A DNA stretch of 64,000 nt from Actinoplanes missouriensis 431 (GCF_000284295.1 NC_017093.1:1-64000), one strand, 5' to 3'; positions 38,741 to 47,779 are shown, counted from the stretch's first letter. Program-made: numbers and translations. The notes: generated by a model from the letters alone, not told the origin.

Positions 38741-40219
38741 TCACTTCTCGCGGGACGTGTCCTCCGGGGAGGGATTGATACGGGCGACCGTGGGGTTCGC
38801 CGGAGGCGGGGTGATCGTGGAGCGCGGGGTGCCGCCCTCGGGCTTGCCGGTGTCGCCCTTGCGGCCGGTGGTCCGCTTCGCCGGGTTCCGGCTCGGCCGG
38901 GCAGCCGCAGCGATCTCCGGATCGGCGTACGCGGCGGAGGCGCCCGGCCCGGCCGGCTCGTCGCGCGCGCCGGCCGTGTCCTTTGTGGCCGAGGCCCCGG
39001 TCGGTGCGGGCTTCGCGCGGCCCGTCGCCTTCGCCGGATCGGTGGCCTTGGCGGGAGTCGGCTGCGGTGACGGCGTTGCGACCACCGGACTGGTCGGCGA
39101 ACCCGCGGGCGCCGACGGCGGCGGCCCGATCGGGGTCGGTGCTGACGGTGGCGCGTTCACCGGCTTGGGCGCCGCCCGCGATGCGTGCGATGACTGCCGG
39201 GGAGCCGGTGCGGGCCGGGGCCCAGGCTCGACAGGCGCGTCCGTTCCGGGGATCGGTCCGTCACCTGCGGTGATGGCGGGATGCTGCGGTTCCTCGTCGC
39301 TGTCCGCCTCGGTGGGCGGGGCGGTCACCGGGTACAGGTCGGGGCGGGCTCGCCGGGACTGGCGGGACTGCCCGATCGCCGCGGTCAGCGCGGAACCCGC
39401 CAGGCCGGCCAGAACGGCGTAGGGCGCGATCAGGTACGCCGACTGCAGCGGGCCGGTGGCCGTGGTCAGCGCAGCGGCCAGGACCAGGAACGAGAACGCG
39501 ACGAGCAGCGGGCCGACCGCGCCCGAGACCGCGGTGCCCAGTCCGGTCTCGCCGCGGCGGGCGGCGGGCCACGCGGCGATCATGCCGATCACGAAGGCGG
39601 CGGTCAGGGTGAGCAGGGCGCTGGGCCAGTAGATGCCGCCGTACCGGATCGGGCTCACCGATTCGACGAACTGCCAGCTGGTCAGGTAGGTGGCGATGTC
39701 ACGGCCGGTCACCAGCTCGGTGATCACGCCGGCGACGGCCAGCGTCCACAGCCACAGCGCGGTGCCGATCAGGTTGGCGGCGACCGGGACGGACGAGACG
39801 GCCCAGAACGCCACGATCAGACCCGCGAGGAGGCCGGCCAGGGCGTATCCACCGGCCATGAGCTGCGGGGACAGGGCGTCGGCCCGCACCGCTGACCGGG
39901 CCGGGAGCGCGACCAGCGCGACCGCGACGAGGGCGCCCGCCGCGGAGGACGTGGCGAGGGCGAAACGCCAGAGGGCCCGCCAGCGGCCGGGCCGGTCCGG
40001 GCGGAGGCGGCCGGCGACGACCGCGCCGAGGACCGTCGCGCTCGCGGTGATCCAGGTGGCCCAGCCGAGGCTGCCCAGCCAGACACTGTCCGATTCGGTG
40101 GCGGTGACCGGCCACACGAGCACGCCCAGGCCGTAGCCGAGGCCCAGTTGCGCGGCACCCGCGCCGGCCGCGATTCCGGCCGCCGTGGCGGCCTGTGATG
40201 TCCAGCCCTTCTCGGCCAT
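38741..40219 (-). CDS. Multi-pass membrane protein with Pro/Ala-rich tail
   Basis: The 492-residue protein has about eight to nine hydrophobic helices in the first ~320 residues (for example SAYLIAPYAVLAGLAGSALT), then a long cytoplasmic Pro/Ala/Thr-rich tail with Lys/Arg (RNPAKRTTGRKGDTGK). No transporter signature is recognised. ATG 40219 is chosen because the N-terminal ~110 residues of a longer reading would lie in the divergent promoter and PASTA gene. It is divergent from the PASTA protein, with 142 bases between them. Confidence 0.65.
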   Translation of the reverse strand: MAEKGWTSQAATAAGIAAGAGAAQLGLGYGLGVLVWPVTATESDSVWLGSLGWATWITASATVLGAVVAGRLRPDRPGRWRALWRFALATSSAAGALVAVALVALPARSAVRADALSPQLMAGGYALAGLLAGLIVAFWAVSSVPVAANLIGTALWLWTLAVAGVITELVTGRDIATYLTSWQFVESVSPIRYGGIYWPSALLTLTAAFVIGMIAAWPAARRGETGLGTAVSGAVGPLLVAFSFLVLAAALTTATGPLQSAYLIAPYAVLAGLAGSALTAAIGQSRQSRRARPDLYPVTAPPTEADSDEEPQHPAITAGDGPIPGTDAPVEPGPRPAPAPRQSSHASRAAPKPVNAPPSAPTPIGPPPSAPAGSPTSPVVATPSPQPTPAKATDPAKATGRAKPAPTGASATKDTAGARDEPAGPGASAAYADPEIAAAARPSRNPAKRTTGRKGDTGKPEGGTPRSTITPPPANPTVARINPSPEDTSREK

Positions 40220-40361
40220 GCCGCGCACTGTACTGGCACTCACCGATGTCTGCGAAACGCCTGGCAAGGTTGCATTCAGCCGGAAAACTGCGTGTAGACC
40301 CAAGATTCGATACCTTGACGCTGCGACGAGCACGGACGTGCGGACCGAAGGGAAACCGGCG

Positions 40362-41198
40362 ATGGCCGACGAGCGCCCCCCGGAGCGGGACGAGACCCGC
40401 CCGATGGAGTCCGTGAGCCCGCCGGACGAGACCCGCCCGATGGACGCCGTGCACCCTACGGGCGACGCATCGGCGGACGAGTCCCGCCCACTGGACGAGG
40501 CCCGCCCACTGGATGAGACGCGCCCGATGGCGGCCGCCGACGCCACGCGAATTCAGCCGTCCGATGGCCCCCGATCGGATGACCGGGACCACGCGATCTG
40601 GACCGGCCGCGCCGAGGTGCGGGCACCCCGGCCGGGCCCCGAGTTCTACGAGAGCGACTGGGCGGACCCCGCTGCCCGCGAGCCGCAGGGCCGCTGGTGG
40701 GCGCCGATCGCGGTGGGTAGCGCCGCGCTGGTGCTGCTCGGGCTCCTCGGCTTCGGCATCGCAATGATCGTGCGCAGCTCCGGCGGGGAGACCGAGACGC
40801 CGGCGACGACCCCGGCCACGGTGTCGACGACGACGACCCGGAAGACCGCGGCCACGTCCGCCCCCACCACGACCGTCGCGACGACCTCACCGACACTGGC
40901 CACCACCGAGCCGACCACCGACCCGGCGAATGCCGAGGTCACGGTGCCGGCGCTGCGGGGCATGCCGCTGGCCGACGCGCAGGCCGCGCTGCAGCGCACC
41001 GGGCTGACTTTCCGGGTCATCCAGCGGGAGAGCGAGGCGGAGCCGGGCACGGTGATCAACAGTGATCCGCCGGAGGGCAGCCTCGTGCCCTCCGACACGC
41101 GAATCACCCTGGTCGTCGCGGCCGCTCCCGCGACCAGCCCGGCCACCACCGCGACCACCACGCCGGCCGGGGAGGCCGGGGAGATCGGCGGGGACTAG
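40362..41198 (+). CDS. Membrane-anchored PASTA-domain protein
   Basis: The 278-residue protein has an acidic cytoplasmic N-terminus with repeated DETRPM/DEARPL units (residues ~9-60), one membrane helix (about 112-137), a Thr-rich external linker and a single PASTA domain (VTVPALRGMPLADAQAALQR ... EPGTVINSDPPEGSLV, about 188-252). PASTA domains bind peptidoglycan fragments or penicillin-like ligands; here there is no kinase domain. AAGGGA lies 8 bases before the ATG. The DETRPM repeats could be phosphorylation or interaction sites (speculative). Confidence 0.75.
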   Translation: MADERPPERDETRPMESVSPPDETRPMDAVHPTGDASADESRPLDEARPLDETRPMAAADATRIQPSDGPRSDDRDHAIWTGRAEVRAPRPGPEFYESDWADPAAREPQGRWWAPIAVGSAALVLLGLLGFGIAMIVRSSGGETETPATTPATVSTTTTRKTAATSAPTTTVATTSPTLATTEPTTDPANAEVTVPALRGMPLADAQAALQRTGLTFRVIQRESEAEPGTVINSDPPEGSLVPSDTRITLVVAAAPATSPATTATTTPAGEAGEIGGD

Positions 41199-41207
41199 AC
41201 CGGCAGG

Positions 41208-41510
41208 TCAGCGGTTGGTGCGCAGCGTCCGGGCCGGCGTCACGCCCGGGCGGGCGGCGGGCTGACGGGCGTTGCGTGCCCGTGGATCGGGCGCCTTCCC
41301 GACCGGCCGCAGACCGGCGACCTGCACGAAGATGGAGCGGCGTTCGACCGCGTCACCGGCCGAGTTGAGCTCGTAGCCATCGAGCCAAACCCAGCCCTCG
41401 TACGTCGGCCAGTCGTGCACCCGGATGACCCGGAACAGCATCGGTGATGCGAATTGGACGCTCGCCGCCTTTGTCACGTGGATGACATCACCGGACCGAG
41501 GAAGAACCAC
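41208..41510 (-). CDS. Small conserved-type hypothetical protein
   Basis: The 100-residue protein (MVLPRSGDVIHVTKAASVQF ... WPTYEGWVWLDGYELNSAGD) is a compact, Trp-rich beta-type domain followed by a basic, probably disordered tail. AGGAGA 5 bases before GTG 41510 gives a clear start, although the frame is open to 41750. I do not know its function. It converges with the PASTA gene. Confidence 0.6.
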   Translation of the reverse strand: MVLPRSGDVIHVTKAASVQFASPMLFRVIRVHDWPTYEGWVWLDGYELNSAGDAVERRSIFVQVAGLRPVGKAPDPRARNARQPAARPGVTPARTLRTNR

Positions 41511-42014
41511 GTCATCTCCTGCCCTGAGACTCGTGTGTGGTGGATTCTTGTGACAGATGCACCAGTGTGCCCCGTTGATGCACCTTTGCAACCCTTCGAC
41601 TGTGCCAACCATCGAAGAATGTTGCGGAACGTCACCATCGCCGATCGCGCCACCCACATCAGGGAAGGCAGTCCATGTAGGACTGCCGGTGGCTCGGCGC
41701 CCCGTTTCGGACGTCGTTTTGATGTGTAATGCCAGACTTGGATGCTTCACTCAAGAACGTTAAGTGATGCAAGCCATACGGAAAGATTGCACCACCCGTT
41801 CTGTCGATGCAAGTTGCATGTCAGCCTTCCGTGATCCTCCGTGATCATCGGGCCCGACTGGTGATCCACAGCGCGCGACGGCATTTGCACCATTCGTCCC
41901 TCCCGATGGAATGACGGATCGGTAATCGCCCTCGGAGTCCGCGTCCGTACCGGAAAGCGGTCGTTACTGATTCAGGACGATCCAATCGATCTCTGGGCGC
42001 GCGGAGGAGACACT
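41511..42014. promoter_or_regulatory. Divergent intergenic region with several palindromes
   Basis: I see no gene in these 504 bases between the divergent 41510 and 42015 starts. It is less G+C-rich than its surroundings. It holds ATGCAA-G-TTGCAT (41807-41819), an earlier GATGCAAG (41766-41773), an imperfect 21-base palindrome with TCACT/AGTGA ends (41746-41766) and two direct CCGTGATC copies (41829, 41839) one helical turn apart. This looks like a regulator-binding region; the factor is unknown. Confidence 0.45.
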
Positions 42015-42239
42015 GTGGAATTCGAGACAAAAGGACTGCGGGTCGACCTGAGCCGCGCCGAGTGGTTCACCAGCACCCGAAGCGGTCCGGACGGTGACAA
42101 CTGCGTCGAGGTGGCGTTCGTCGGTGAGGCGATCGCGGTGCGCGACTCCAAGAATCCGGCGGCCGCCACACTGATCTTCACCACTGCGGAATGGGACGCG
42201 TTCGTCGGTGGCGCCAAGGACGGCGAGTTCGATCTCTGA
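42015..42239 (+). CDS. DUF397 protein
   Basis: The 74-residue protein matches DUF397: WFTSTRSGPDGDNCVEVAFV, VRDSKNPAAATLIFTTAEWD and AFVGGAKDGEFDL. These small proteins usually accompany an XRE-type regulator and may act like its antagonist. No such regulator gene adjoins this copy, so it looks orphan. GGAG lies ~6 bases before the GTG. Confidence 0.88.
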   Translation: MEFETKGLRVDLSRAEWFTSTRSGPDGDNCVEVAFVGEAIAVRDSKNPAAATLIFTTAEWDAFVGGAKDGEFDL

Positions 42240-42387
42240 CCGTTGCGCCACGGCCGGCTCGATCGAGCCGGCCGTAGTCATTTGCCCGATTTTCCCGTCG
42301 CCCGGCGGGTGTCTCCTCGTTGATTGCCGTAAGCGCGGACCGGACCGCGCTCACCGGCGGTTTCACCGAACGAGGCAAGGCAGAGAG

Positions 42388-42831
42388 ATGACAATTGGCT
42401 CCGAGAACCTCATCAACGGTTCGTCGACAGCGCAGGACCGGTTCAGCGGCGGTGTGAGCGCGTACCGGCAGAATCGGCGGGACGCGCTGACCGCCGACGC
42501 CGACGGGGAACTGTTGTCCCGTACCAGCTCGGGCCTGCCGACCCGCTCGCCCGGCCGCTCGCACAGCATCGAGCCGACCAGCGCCCTGGATCGCGCGGCC
42601 AAACTTCCCTCGCTCGACCTGCAGGGTCTGACCGAGCCGGTCTTCTCCGCGAACACCACCTGGGCGGACTCGCCCAGCCAGTCGATGGCCGACCACCCTC
42701 TGCTGCGCGGGCTGCTCCACGAGCTGCCGACCCGTGGTTCGCTGCCGCCCTCCGACTGGCTGGACCGCTGGTTCGAAGCGGCCCGGTCCATCCTGGAGCT
42801 GCTCTACCAGCAGGAGGCGAAGCGGCATTGA
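42388..42831 (+). CDS. Hypothetical protein
   Basis: The 147-residue protein begins MTIGSENLINGSSTAQDRFS and ends in a helical, Trp-rich part (SDWLDRWFEAARSILELLYQ, then QEAKRH). There is no signal peptide or known motif. AAGG lies 7 bases before the ATG. Only reading-frame quality, start signals and codon pattern support it. Confidence 0.5.
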   Translation: MTIGSENLINGSSTAQDRFSGGVSAYRQNRRDALTADADGELLSRTSSGLPTRSPGRSHSIEPTSALDRAAKLPSLDLQGLTEPVFSANTTWADSPSQSMADHPLLRGLLHELPTRGSLPPSDWLDRWFEAARSILELLYQQEAKRH

Positions 42832-42900
42832 GGAGACCGGCTGGCTCGATGAGCTCGCCTCGTTCCGAGGCGGACGGCGCTGACAGCCAGCCGGTGGACC

Positions 42901-43530
42901 TCAGCGAGCGATTGCCGGCACCTGGTCCCGGCTCGGCACGCGACGGTTCAGCGGCGCCATCACCAGCGGCGCGAAGCGGCTGTGCCGGAGCCCGGCCCGG
43001 ATCCCGATCGCCACGACGGCGACCGCAACGAGGGTGATGGCCACGCCGGCAACGGCCGAGGCGCCCCCCGCAGGCACCTCGACGAGTCGCGCGGCGATCG
43101 GAACGCCGACCAGGGCAGCCACGCCGGTGATCTGCAGCGGCGCCGCGACCAGCGGATGTGCCGCGGCGGCGCGCAGGGCCGGAGGAACCGGCGCCAGCGG
43201 CGCGGTCGCGAAAGCGCCGGCTCCGCGCCTGACCCAGCCGAGGCGGCGCAGGGTGGCGGTCAGAACGATCAGAGCGGGTACGGCCGGAAGCAGCGCGGCG
43301 GTCGGCGCCGAGGAGATGCCCGGCACCAGTCCGGTGATCACGGGAACCGCGACGAACGCCGTGGCGCCGATGCCGACCAGGGCGGTGAGCAGCACGGCAC
43401 GGCGGCGCAGTTCGCTTGCCGTGCCGGCGGTGGGCAGCCCGTCGACCAGCAGTCCGGCGGCGAGCCAGACGGCGGCGAGGGTGCCGATCAGGATGATGTC
43501 CACAACGGTGTCCACATCGACAGCGTTCAC
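42901..43530 (-). CDS. Multi-pass membrane protein, unknown function
   Basis: The 209-residue protein starts at GTG 43530 (MNAVDVDTVVDIILIGTLAA) and has about six hydrophobic segments with a C-terminal basic tail. I do not recognise the family. It is on the same strand as the glycosyltransferase gene downstream of which it lies (176-base gap), and converges with the 42388 gene. Confidence 0.55.
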   Translation of the reverse strand: MNAVDVDTVVDIILIGTLAAVWLAAGLLVDGLPTAGTASELRRRAVLLTALVGIGATAFVAVPVITGLVPGISSAPTAALLPAVPALIVLTATLRRLGWVRRGAGAFATAPLAPVPPALRAAAAHPLVAAPLQITGVAALVGVPIAARLVEVPAGGASAVAGVAITLVAVAVVAIGIRAGLRHSRFAPLVMAPLNRRVPSRDQVPAIAR

Positions 43531-43706
43531 CGATTCGCGGCCTGCCGAAACCGGGATATGCCCGGAACACGCACCCGTAGGGGACGCGTCGCTACGCTGC
43601 GCACCGGGCCGGACACACGTGGTTCGCAGCCCGGTGGGCAATGTGGACCTATGTGATCAATCTCTGGGTGATCGGCGTCCCAGTGTCGGGTGCCGGACCG
43701 TGATGA

Positions 43707-44525
43707 TCAGACAGCGAACCCGTGGACCGGCTCGGTGGCCGGCGCGGGCGGCGTGGCCTTCCAGAGGCCGAGCTTCTGCGCGGCGAGCCGGCTCAGGTAT
43801 TTCGGGTTCAGGATGATGTAGCGCTTCCACAGCCGCTTGGGCTCGAGGCCGAGGCGCCACAGCCACTCGAGGGCGTACTTCTGCATCCACGCGGGCGGGT
43901 TCTTCAGCAGGCCGGCGTGGTAGTCGAAGGCGGCGCCGACGGCGAGCAGCGGCATGTCGAGCAGCGGCCGCATCGCGTACGTGAAGATCTCCTGCCGCGG
44001 GCAGCCGAGCCCGACCAGGGTGATCCGCGCGCCGGACGCCTTGATCCGCTCGGCGATCTGCTCCTCTTCACCCGGCTGCGCCGTGCGGAACTTGGAGGCC
44101 TCGACGCCGACGATCTTCAGGGCCGGGAACATCGCCATCAGGGCGGGGACGAGCCGGTCCAGCGTGGGCTGCGTCGACCCGTACAGATAAATCGGAAGGC
44201 CCTCGGCCGCGGCCCGCTCGACCACCTTGAGGGTGAGCGTGGGTCCGTACACCCGATCGGTGAGCCCAGCGCCGTGCAGCGTGTTCAGTGCCCACCGGAC
44301 CGGCTGCCCGTCCGGCGTGACGAGATCGAACGAGTTCAGCCGGGCGTTGTGCGCCGGATCCTCGACCCCGGTCATCACCCCGTGCACGGCCAGAGCGGTG
44401 ACCGCGAACCCCCGGTGCTCCCGAGCCGCCGCCACAATCTGCTCAGTGGCAGTCGCATAGTCCGTCACATCAACAAGCACGCCCAGCACATTGCGCTTGC
44501 CCCGAACAGTCCCGGTGACACTCAC
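43707..44525 (-). CDS. WecG/TagA/CpsF-family glycosyltransferase
   Basis: The 272-residue GT26-type enzyme would transfer N-acetylmannosamine(uronate) or a like sugar to a lipid-linked acceptor. Signatures are GFAVTALAVHGVMTGVEDPA, DLVTPDGQPVRWALN, IYLYGSTQPTLDRL, GARITLVGLGCPRQEIF, and GAAFDYHAG followed by PPAWMQKYALEWLWRL. It starts at GTG 44525 after a G-rich site. No other polymer genes are nearby, so the polymer is unknown. Confidence 0.9.
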   Translation of the reverse strand: MSVTGTVRGKRNVLGVLVDVTDYATATEQIVAAAREHRGFAVTALAVHGVMTGVEDPAHNARLNSFDLVTPDGQPVRWALNTLHGAGLTDRVYGPTLTLKVVERAAAEGLPIYLYGSTQPTLDRLVPALMAMFPALKIVGVEASKFRTAQPGEEEQIAERIKASGARITLVGLGCPRQEIFTYAMRPLLDMPLLAVGAAFDYHAGLLKNPPAWMQKYALEWLWRLGLEPKRLWKRYIILNPKYLSRLAAQKLGLWKATPPAPATEPVHGFAV

Positions 44526-44645
44526 GACCCCACCCCAGACAGACCTAAGACCCCAACAGTGGCGGCGAGCATAACGCCCACCCCCAGATCACCCTTAAGG
44601 GTCACAACCCGTACAGGGGAGAAATGATGCCCAGCCACCCACCAA

Positions 44646-44753
44646 GCGCAACAGAAACGCACCGTGGGGGGTTCGGGGGGGCTCGGCCCCCCCGGGTAAA
44701 TAACGAGGGGCCGCGGTTGGCGCTTTCCGCCAACACACGGCCCCTGCAACTCG
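44646..44753 (-). repeat. tRNA-Leu 3' trailer element (copy 2 of 2)
   Basis: On the minus strand a ~50-base hairpin (44753 down to 44704) begins right after the tRNA discriminator base: stem CGA/TCG, 5' bulge, stem GGGGCCG/CGGCCCC, internal loop TGT/CG, stem GTTGGCG/CGCCAAC and loop GAAAG. A strong G/C hairpin (44675-44693, 8-bp arms) and a tail ending TGTTGCGC follow. The architecture equals copy 1 (14591-14696), with different but paired stem bases. Confidence 0.75.
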
Positions 44754-44836
44754 TGGGGATGGGGGGAGTTGAACCCCCACGTCCTTTCGGACACACGGAC
44801 CTGAACCGTGCGCGTCTGCCATTCCGCCACATCCCC
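44754..44836 (-). tRNA. tRNA-Leu (CAG)
   Basis: This is an 83-base class II tRNA. The acceptor GGGGATG pairs with CATCCCC and the discriminator is A. Anticodon stem CACGG/CCGTG surrounds TTCAGGT, with anticodon CAG (complement of 44801-44803). A long variable arm (GTCC/GGAC) and T arm GGGGGTTCAACTCCCCC follow. A tRNA-Leu beside fhaA is also found in mycobacteria. Confidence 0.97.
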
Positions 44837-45096
44837 ATGTGACTTGCCGCCAAGATCATATACATGACCTCGTTGGCCTGAAGCCGGCGGGTTGGGCCTG
44901 CTTCTTTGTTACTGGCTGCGACAGACTACGCTGTCGCACGTCACCAAGCGAGTTGATATCGCCCCGCGACGCAGGAAACATTAGCACGACGTCGAGGGGC
45001 GTCATACGAGGGTCAGAAGTGCCGGCTGCTGTTGGGCTACGGATGCGCAAGCGGCCGCCGGATACCATCATGTCCTCGGAACCCGAGGAGGAGCCG

Positions 45097-45855
45097 GTGA
45101 GCGTGCTGCAGCGCTTTGAGAAGCGATTGGAAGGCCTGGTCGAGGGGGCCTTCGCGAAGGTGTTCAAGGGTGTCGTGCACCCTGTGGAGATCCTGAATGC
45201 CATGCAGCGGGAGGCCGAGGCACACAAGGCCATTCTCGCCGGTGGCCGCACCCTCGTGCCCAACCGCTATGTGATCGATCTGTCGCCCTATGACCACAGC
45301 CGGCTGGCGCCGTACGCCGCGGCTCTGGCGCAGGAGCTGGCGCAGTCCCAGGCCGAGTTCATCGGTGAGCAGGCCTGGACGGTGTACGGCGACGTGATCG
45401 TGGAGATCGAGCGGGGCGACGGACTGGACACGGGCATGTTCCGTGTCACCGCGGAGGTGTACACCGGCGGCGAGGTCGCGCCGGTGCAGCAGCCCGCGTA
45501 CGACGCCGGCCCGCAGTACTCGCCCTACGACCAGCAGGGTGGCTACCCGCCGCACGGCGGCCACGGCGGCCCGCGCAGCGTCGGCCTGGTGTCCGGTGAC
45601 GGCCGCACCTACCCGCTGCAGATGGGCTCGACCGTGATCGGTCGTGGCGACCAGGCGAACCTGCGCCTGCCGGACGTCGGCATCTCGCGGCGGCACGCCC
45701 GCCTCGACTACGACGGCAACCAGGTCGTGCTCACCGACCTCGGTTCGACGAACGGCACGATGGTGAACGGCCAGCGTGTCTCCGCCGTCGCGCTGAACCC
45801 GGGCGACATGATCCAGCTCGGGACGACCACGCTCACCTTCCGAGTGGACGGCTAG
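45097..45855 (+). CDS. fhaA: FHA-domain protein FhaA
   Basis: The 252-residue protein has the N-terminal DUF3662 domain (VLQRFEKRLEGLVEGAFAKV ... AWTVYGDVIVEIERG, about 1-125), a Gly/Tyr/Pro-rich linker and a C-terminal FHA domain (TVIGRGDQANLRLPDVGISR, RHARLDY, LGSTNGTMVNG). FhaA binds phosphothreonines made by the PknA/PknB kinases and links them to cell-wall synthesis. GAGGAGGAG lies 3 bases before GTG 45097; ATG 45070 is possible. The 260-base gap to tRNA-Leu shows no gene and should hold the operon promoter. Confidence 0.93.
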   Translation: MSVLQRFEKRLEGLVEGAFAKVFKGVVHPVEILNAMQREAEAHKAILAGGRTLVPNRYVIDLSPYDHSRLAPYAAALAQELAQSQAEFIGEQAWTVYGDVIVEIERGDGLDTGMFRVTAEVYTGGEVAPVQQPAYDAGPQYSPYDQQGGYPPHGGHGGPRSVGLVSGDGRTYPLQMGSTVIGRGDQANLRLPDVGISRRHARLDYDGNQVVLTDLGSTNGTMVNGQRVSAVALNPGDMIQLGTTTLTFRVDG

Positions 45856-45860
45856 TCACC

Positions 45861-46343
45861 TTGCCCGAATTCGTACTTACCGTCGCCCGTTTCGGCTTCC
45901 TCGTCCTCTTGTGGATCTTTGTGTTCACAGTGGTCGGGGTGATCCGGCGGGACCTCTTCTCCGGTGCCCGGTCCAAGAGCATCGTCGCCAGCCCTCGGGG
46001 GGTGGGTGGCGCGGTGCTTCCGGGCCGGCCGGCAAAGGTGAAACGCGGTAAGGCGGCACGGCAACTCGTCGTGACCGCCGGCCAGCTGGCCGGCACCAGG
46101 ATCACACTCGGTGAAGCGCCGATCACGATCGGGCGCGCTGAGGACTCGACGCTCGTCATCACCGACGACTTCGCCTCCGCGCGACACGCCCGGCTCGTCC
46201 CCCGCGATGGCCAATGGTTCGTCGAAGACCTCGGCTCGACCAACGGCACCTACCTAGATCGCGGTAAGGTCTCCGGGCCCACTCCAGTCCCCCTTGGCGT
46301 ACCGATCCGCATCGGACGCACTTCTCTCGAGTTACGGCCATGA
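45861..46343 (+). CDS. fhaB: FHA-domain protein FhaB (FipA-type)
   Basis: The 160-residue protein has one N-terminal membrane helix (FVLTVARFGFLVLLWIFVFT, about 4-27) and a cytoplasmic FHA domain (ITIGRAEDSTLVITDDFASA, RHARLVP, DLGSTNGTYLD). In mycobacteria FhaB/FipA connects kinase signalling to division. It starts at TTG 45861, 5 bases after fhaA, and its end overlaps pstP by 4 bases. Confidence 0.92.
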   Translation: MPEFVLTVARFGFLVLLWIFVFTVVGVIRRDLFSGARSKSIVASPRGVGGAVLPGRPAKVKRGKAARQLVVTAGQLAGTRITLGEAPITIGRAEDSTLVITDDFASARHARLVPRDGQWFVEDLGSTNGTYLDRGKVSGPTPVPLGVPIRIGRTSLELRP

Positions 46344-47749
46344 CCCTGACCCTGCGCTATGCCGCTCAGAGCGACCGCGGTCTGATCCGAGACCTCAACC
46401 AGGACTCCGTCTACGCCGGGCCGCGGCTTCTTGCTGTCGCCGATGGCATGGGCGGCATGGCCGCCGGTGACGTGGCGTCCAACATCGTCATCGCCGCGAT
46501 GGCGCCCCTCGACGACGACGTCCCCGGTGACGCCATGGTTGATGCGCTGCGGCACGCCGTCGGCACTGCCAACCAGCAGCTGCGCGACACCGTGGACGCC
46601 AACCCTCAGCTCGAGGGCATGGGCACCACGCTGACCGCCGTCCTCTTCTCGGGCAGCAAGTTCGGCATGGTGCACATCGGCGACTCCCGGGCCTACCTGC
46701 TGCGCAACAACGAGTTCGCGCAGATCACAAAGGACGATACGTACGTCCAGATGCTGGTCGACGAGGGCCGGGTCAGTCCCGAGGAGGCGAGCAGCCATCC
46801 ACAGCGCTCCCTGCTCACCCGGGCGCTGGACGGCCGCGACATCGACCCGGAGTACTCGGTGCGCCAGGTGCTCAAGGGCGACCGGTACCTGATCTGCAGC
46901 GACGGTCTCTCCGGGGTGGTCAGTGCCGAGACCATCGGTCAGACCATGCGCGAGCTCGCCGACCCGAAAGCCTGTGTCGAGCGGCTGGTGCAGCTGGCCC
47001 TGCGCGGCGGCGGCCCGGACAACATCACCGTGGTGATCGCGGACGCGACCGACGCCGACATCATGGAGCAGGCCCCGATCGTGGGTGGCGCCGCGTCGAT
47101 CGACCGCGGCAACACCACCGTCGCGGACAGCTCGACCTCGGCGGCCCGTGCCGCGGCGCTCAAACCGCCGCGTCCGGCTCAGCCCGAGCCGACCCCGGCC
47201 AGCAGTGGGTACGAGCCCGAGCCGGCCGGCCACCCGGTGCGCACCACGCTGATGGTGCTGCTGCTGCTCGGCGTGCTGGGCGGTGGTCTCTGGGCCGGCT
47301 GGAAATACACCCAGGGGCAGTACTACGTCGGCGCGACCGAGGCGGGCCAGCTGGCCATCTTCCAAGGCGTCCCGGGTCAGATCGCCGGTCTTGACCTGTC
47401 CACCGTGAGCGAGACCAGCGCGGTCCGCCTCGACGACCTGACTCCGGTCGCACAGGAGCGGGTGCAGCAGGGCATCCACGCGGACAGTCAGAGCGAGGCG
47501 CGGAACACGCTGACCGAGCTGACCAACGACGAGCCCACCAACTCGAACCTGAAGCCGGTCTGCAACGTCGCCAGCACCGCGCCGACCACCACAAGCTCGG
47601 TTGCCCCCGCGGTCGGGGGCAGCGCCAAGCCGACGGCTCCGCCCTCGGCCACCCCGTCGGCTCCGGCTTCGGCCACCGCCGTCGCCACCCAACCGTCCGT
47701 AAGCGCTCCGGCCACCGTCGACCCGGTCGGCTGCCGGACCGTCAACTGA
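46340..47749 (+). CDS. pstP: PP2C Ser/Thr phosphatase PstP
   Basis: This is the partner phosphatase of PknA/PknB. The PP2C domain (1-~235) has NQDSVYAG, the metal-binding DGMGG (residues 35-39), GDSRAYLLR, SDGLSGVV and GGGPDNITVV. A linker, a membrane helix (about 301-320) and an external domain of ~150 residues ending in an Ala/Thr/Pro-rich tail follow. It overlaps fhaB (ATGA-type junction). Confidence 0.95.
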   Translation: MTLTLRYAAQSDRGLIRDLNQDSVYAGPRLLAVADGMGGMAAGDVASNIVIAAMAPLDDDVPGDAMVDALRHAVGTANQQLRDTVDANPQLEGMGTTLTAVLFSGSKFGMVHIGDSRAYLLRNNEFAQITKDDTYVQMLVDEGRVSPEEASSHPQRSLLTRALDGRDIDPEYSVRQVLKGDRYLICSDGLSGVVSAETIGQTMRELADPKACVERLVQLALRGGGPDNITVVIADATDADIMEQAPIVGGAASIDRGNTTVADSSTSAARAAALKPPRPAQPEPTPASSGYEPEPAGHPVRTTLMVLLLLGVLGGGLWAGWKYTQGQYYVGATEAGQLAIFQGVPGQIAGLDLSTVSETSAVRLDDLTPVAQERVQQGIHADSQSEARNTLTELTNDEPTNSNLKPVCNVASTAPTTTSSVAPAVGGSAKPTAPPSATPSAPASATAVATQPSVSAPATVDPVGCRTVN

Positions 47750-47779
47750 CGTCCGGCCTACACGTCTGGGGATTCATCT

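Noticed and set aside
41511..41750. 80-codon upstream extension of the small hypothetical protein
   Set aside because: The strong AGGAGA site fits GTG 41510, and the upstream stretch is palindrome-rich and unlike neighbouring coding sequence.
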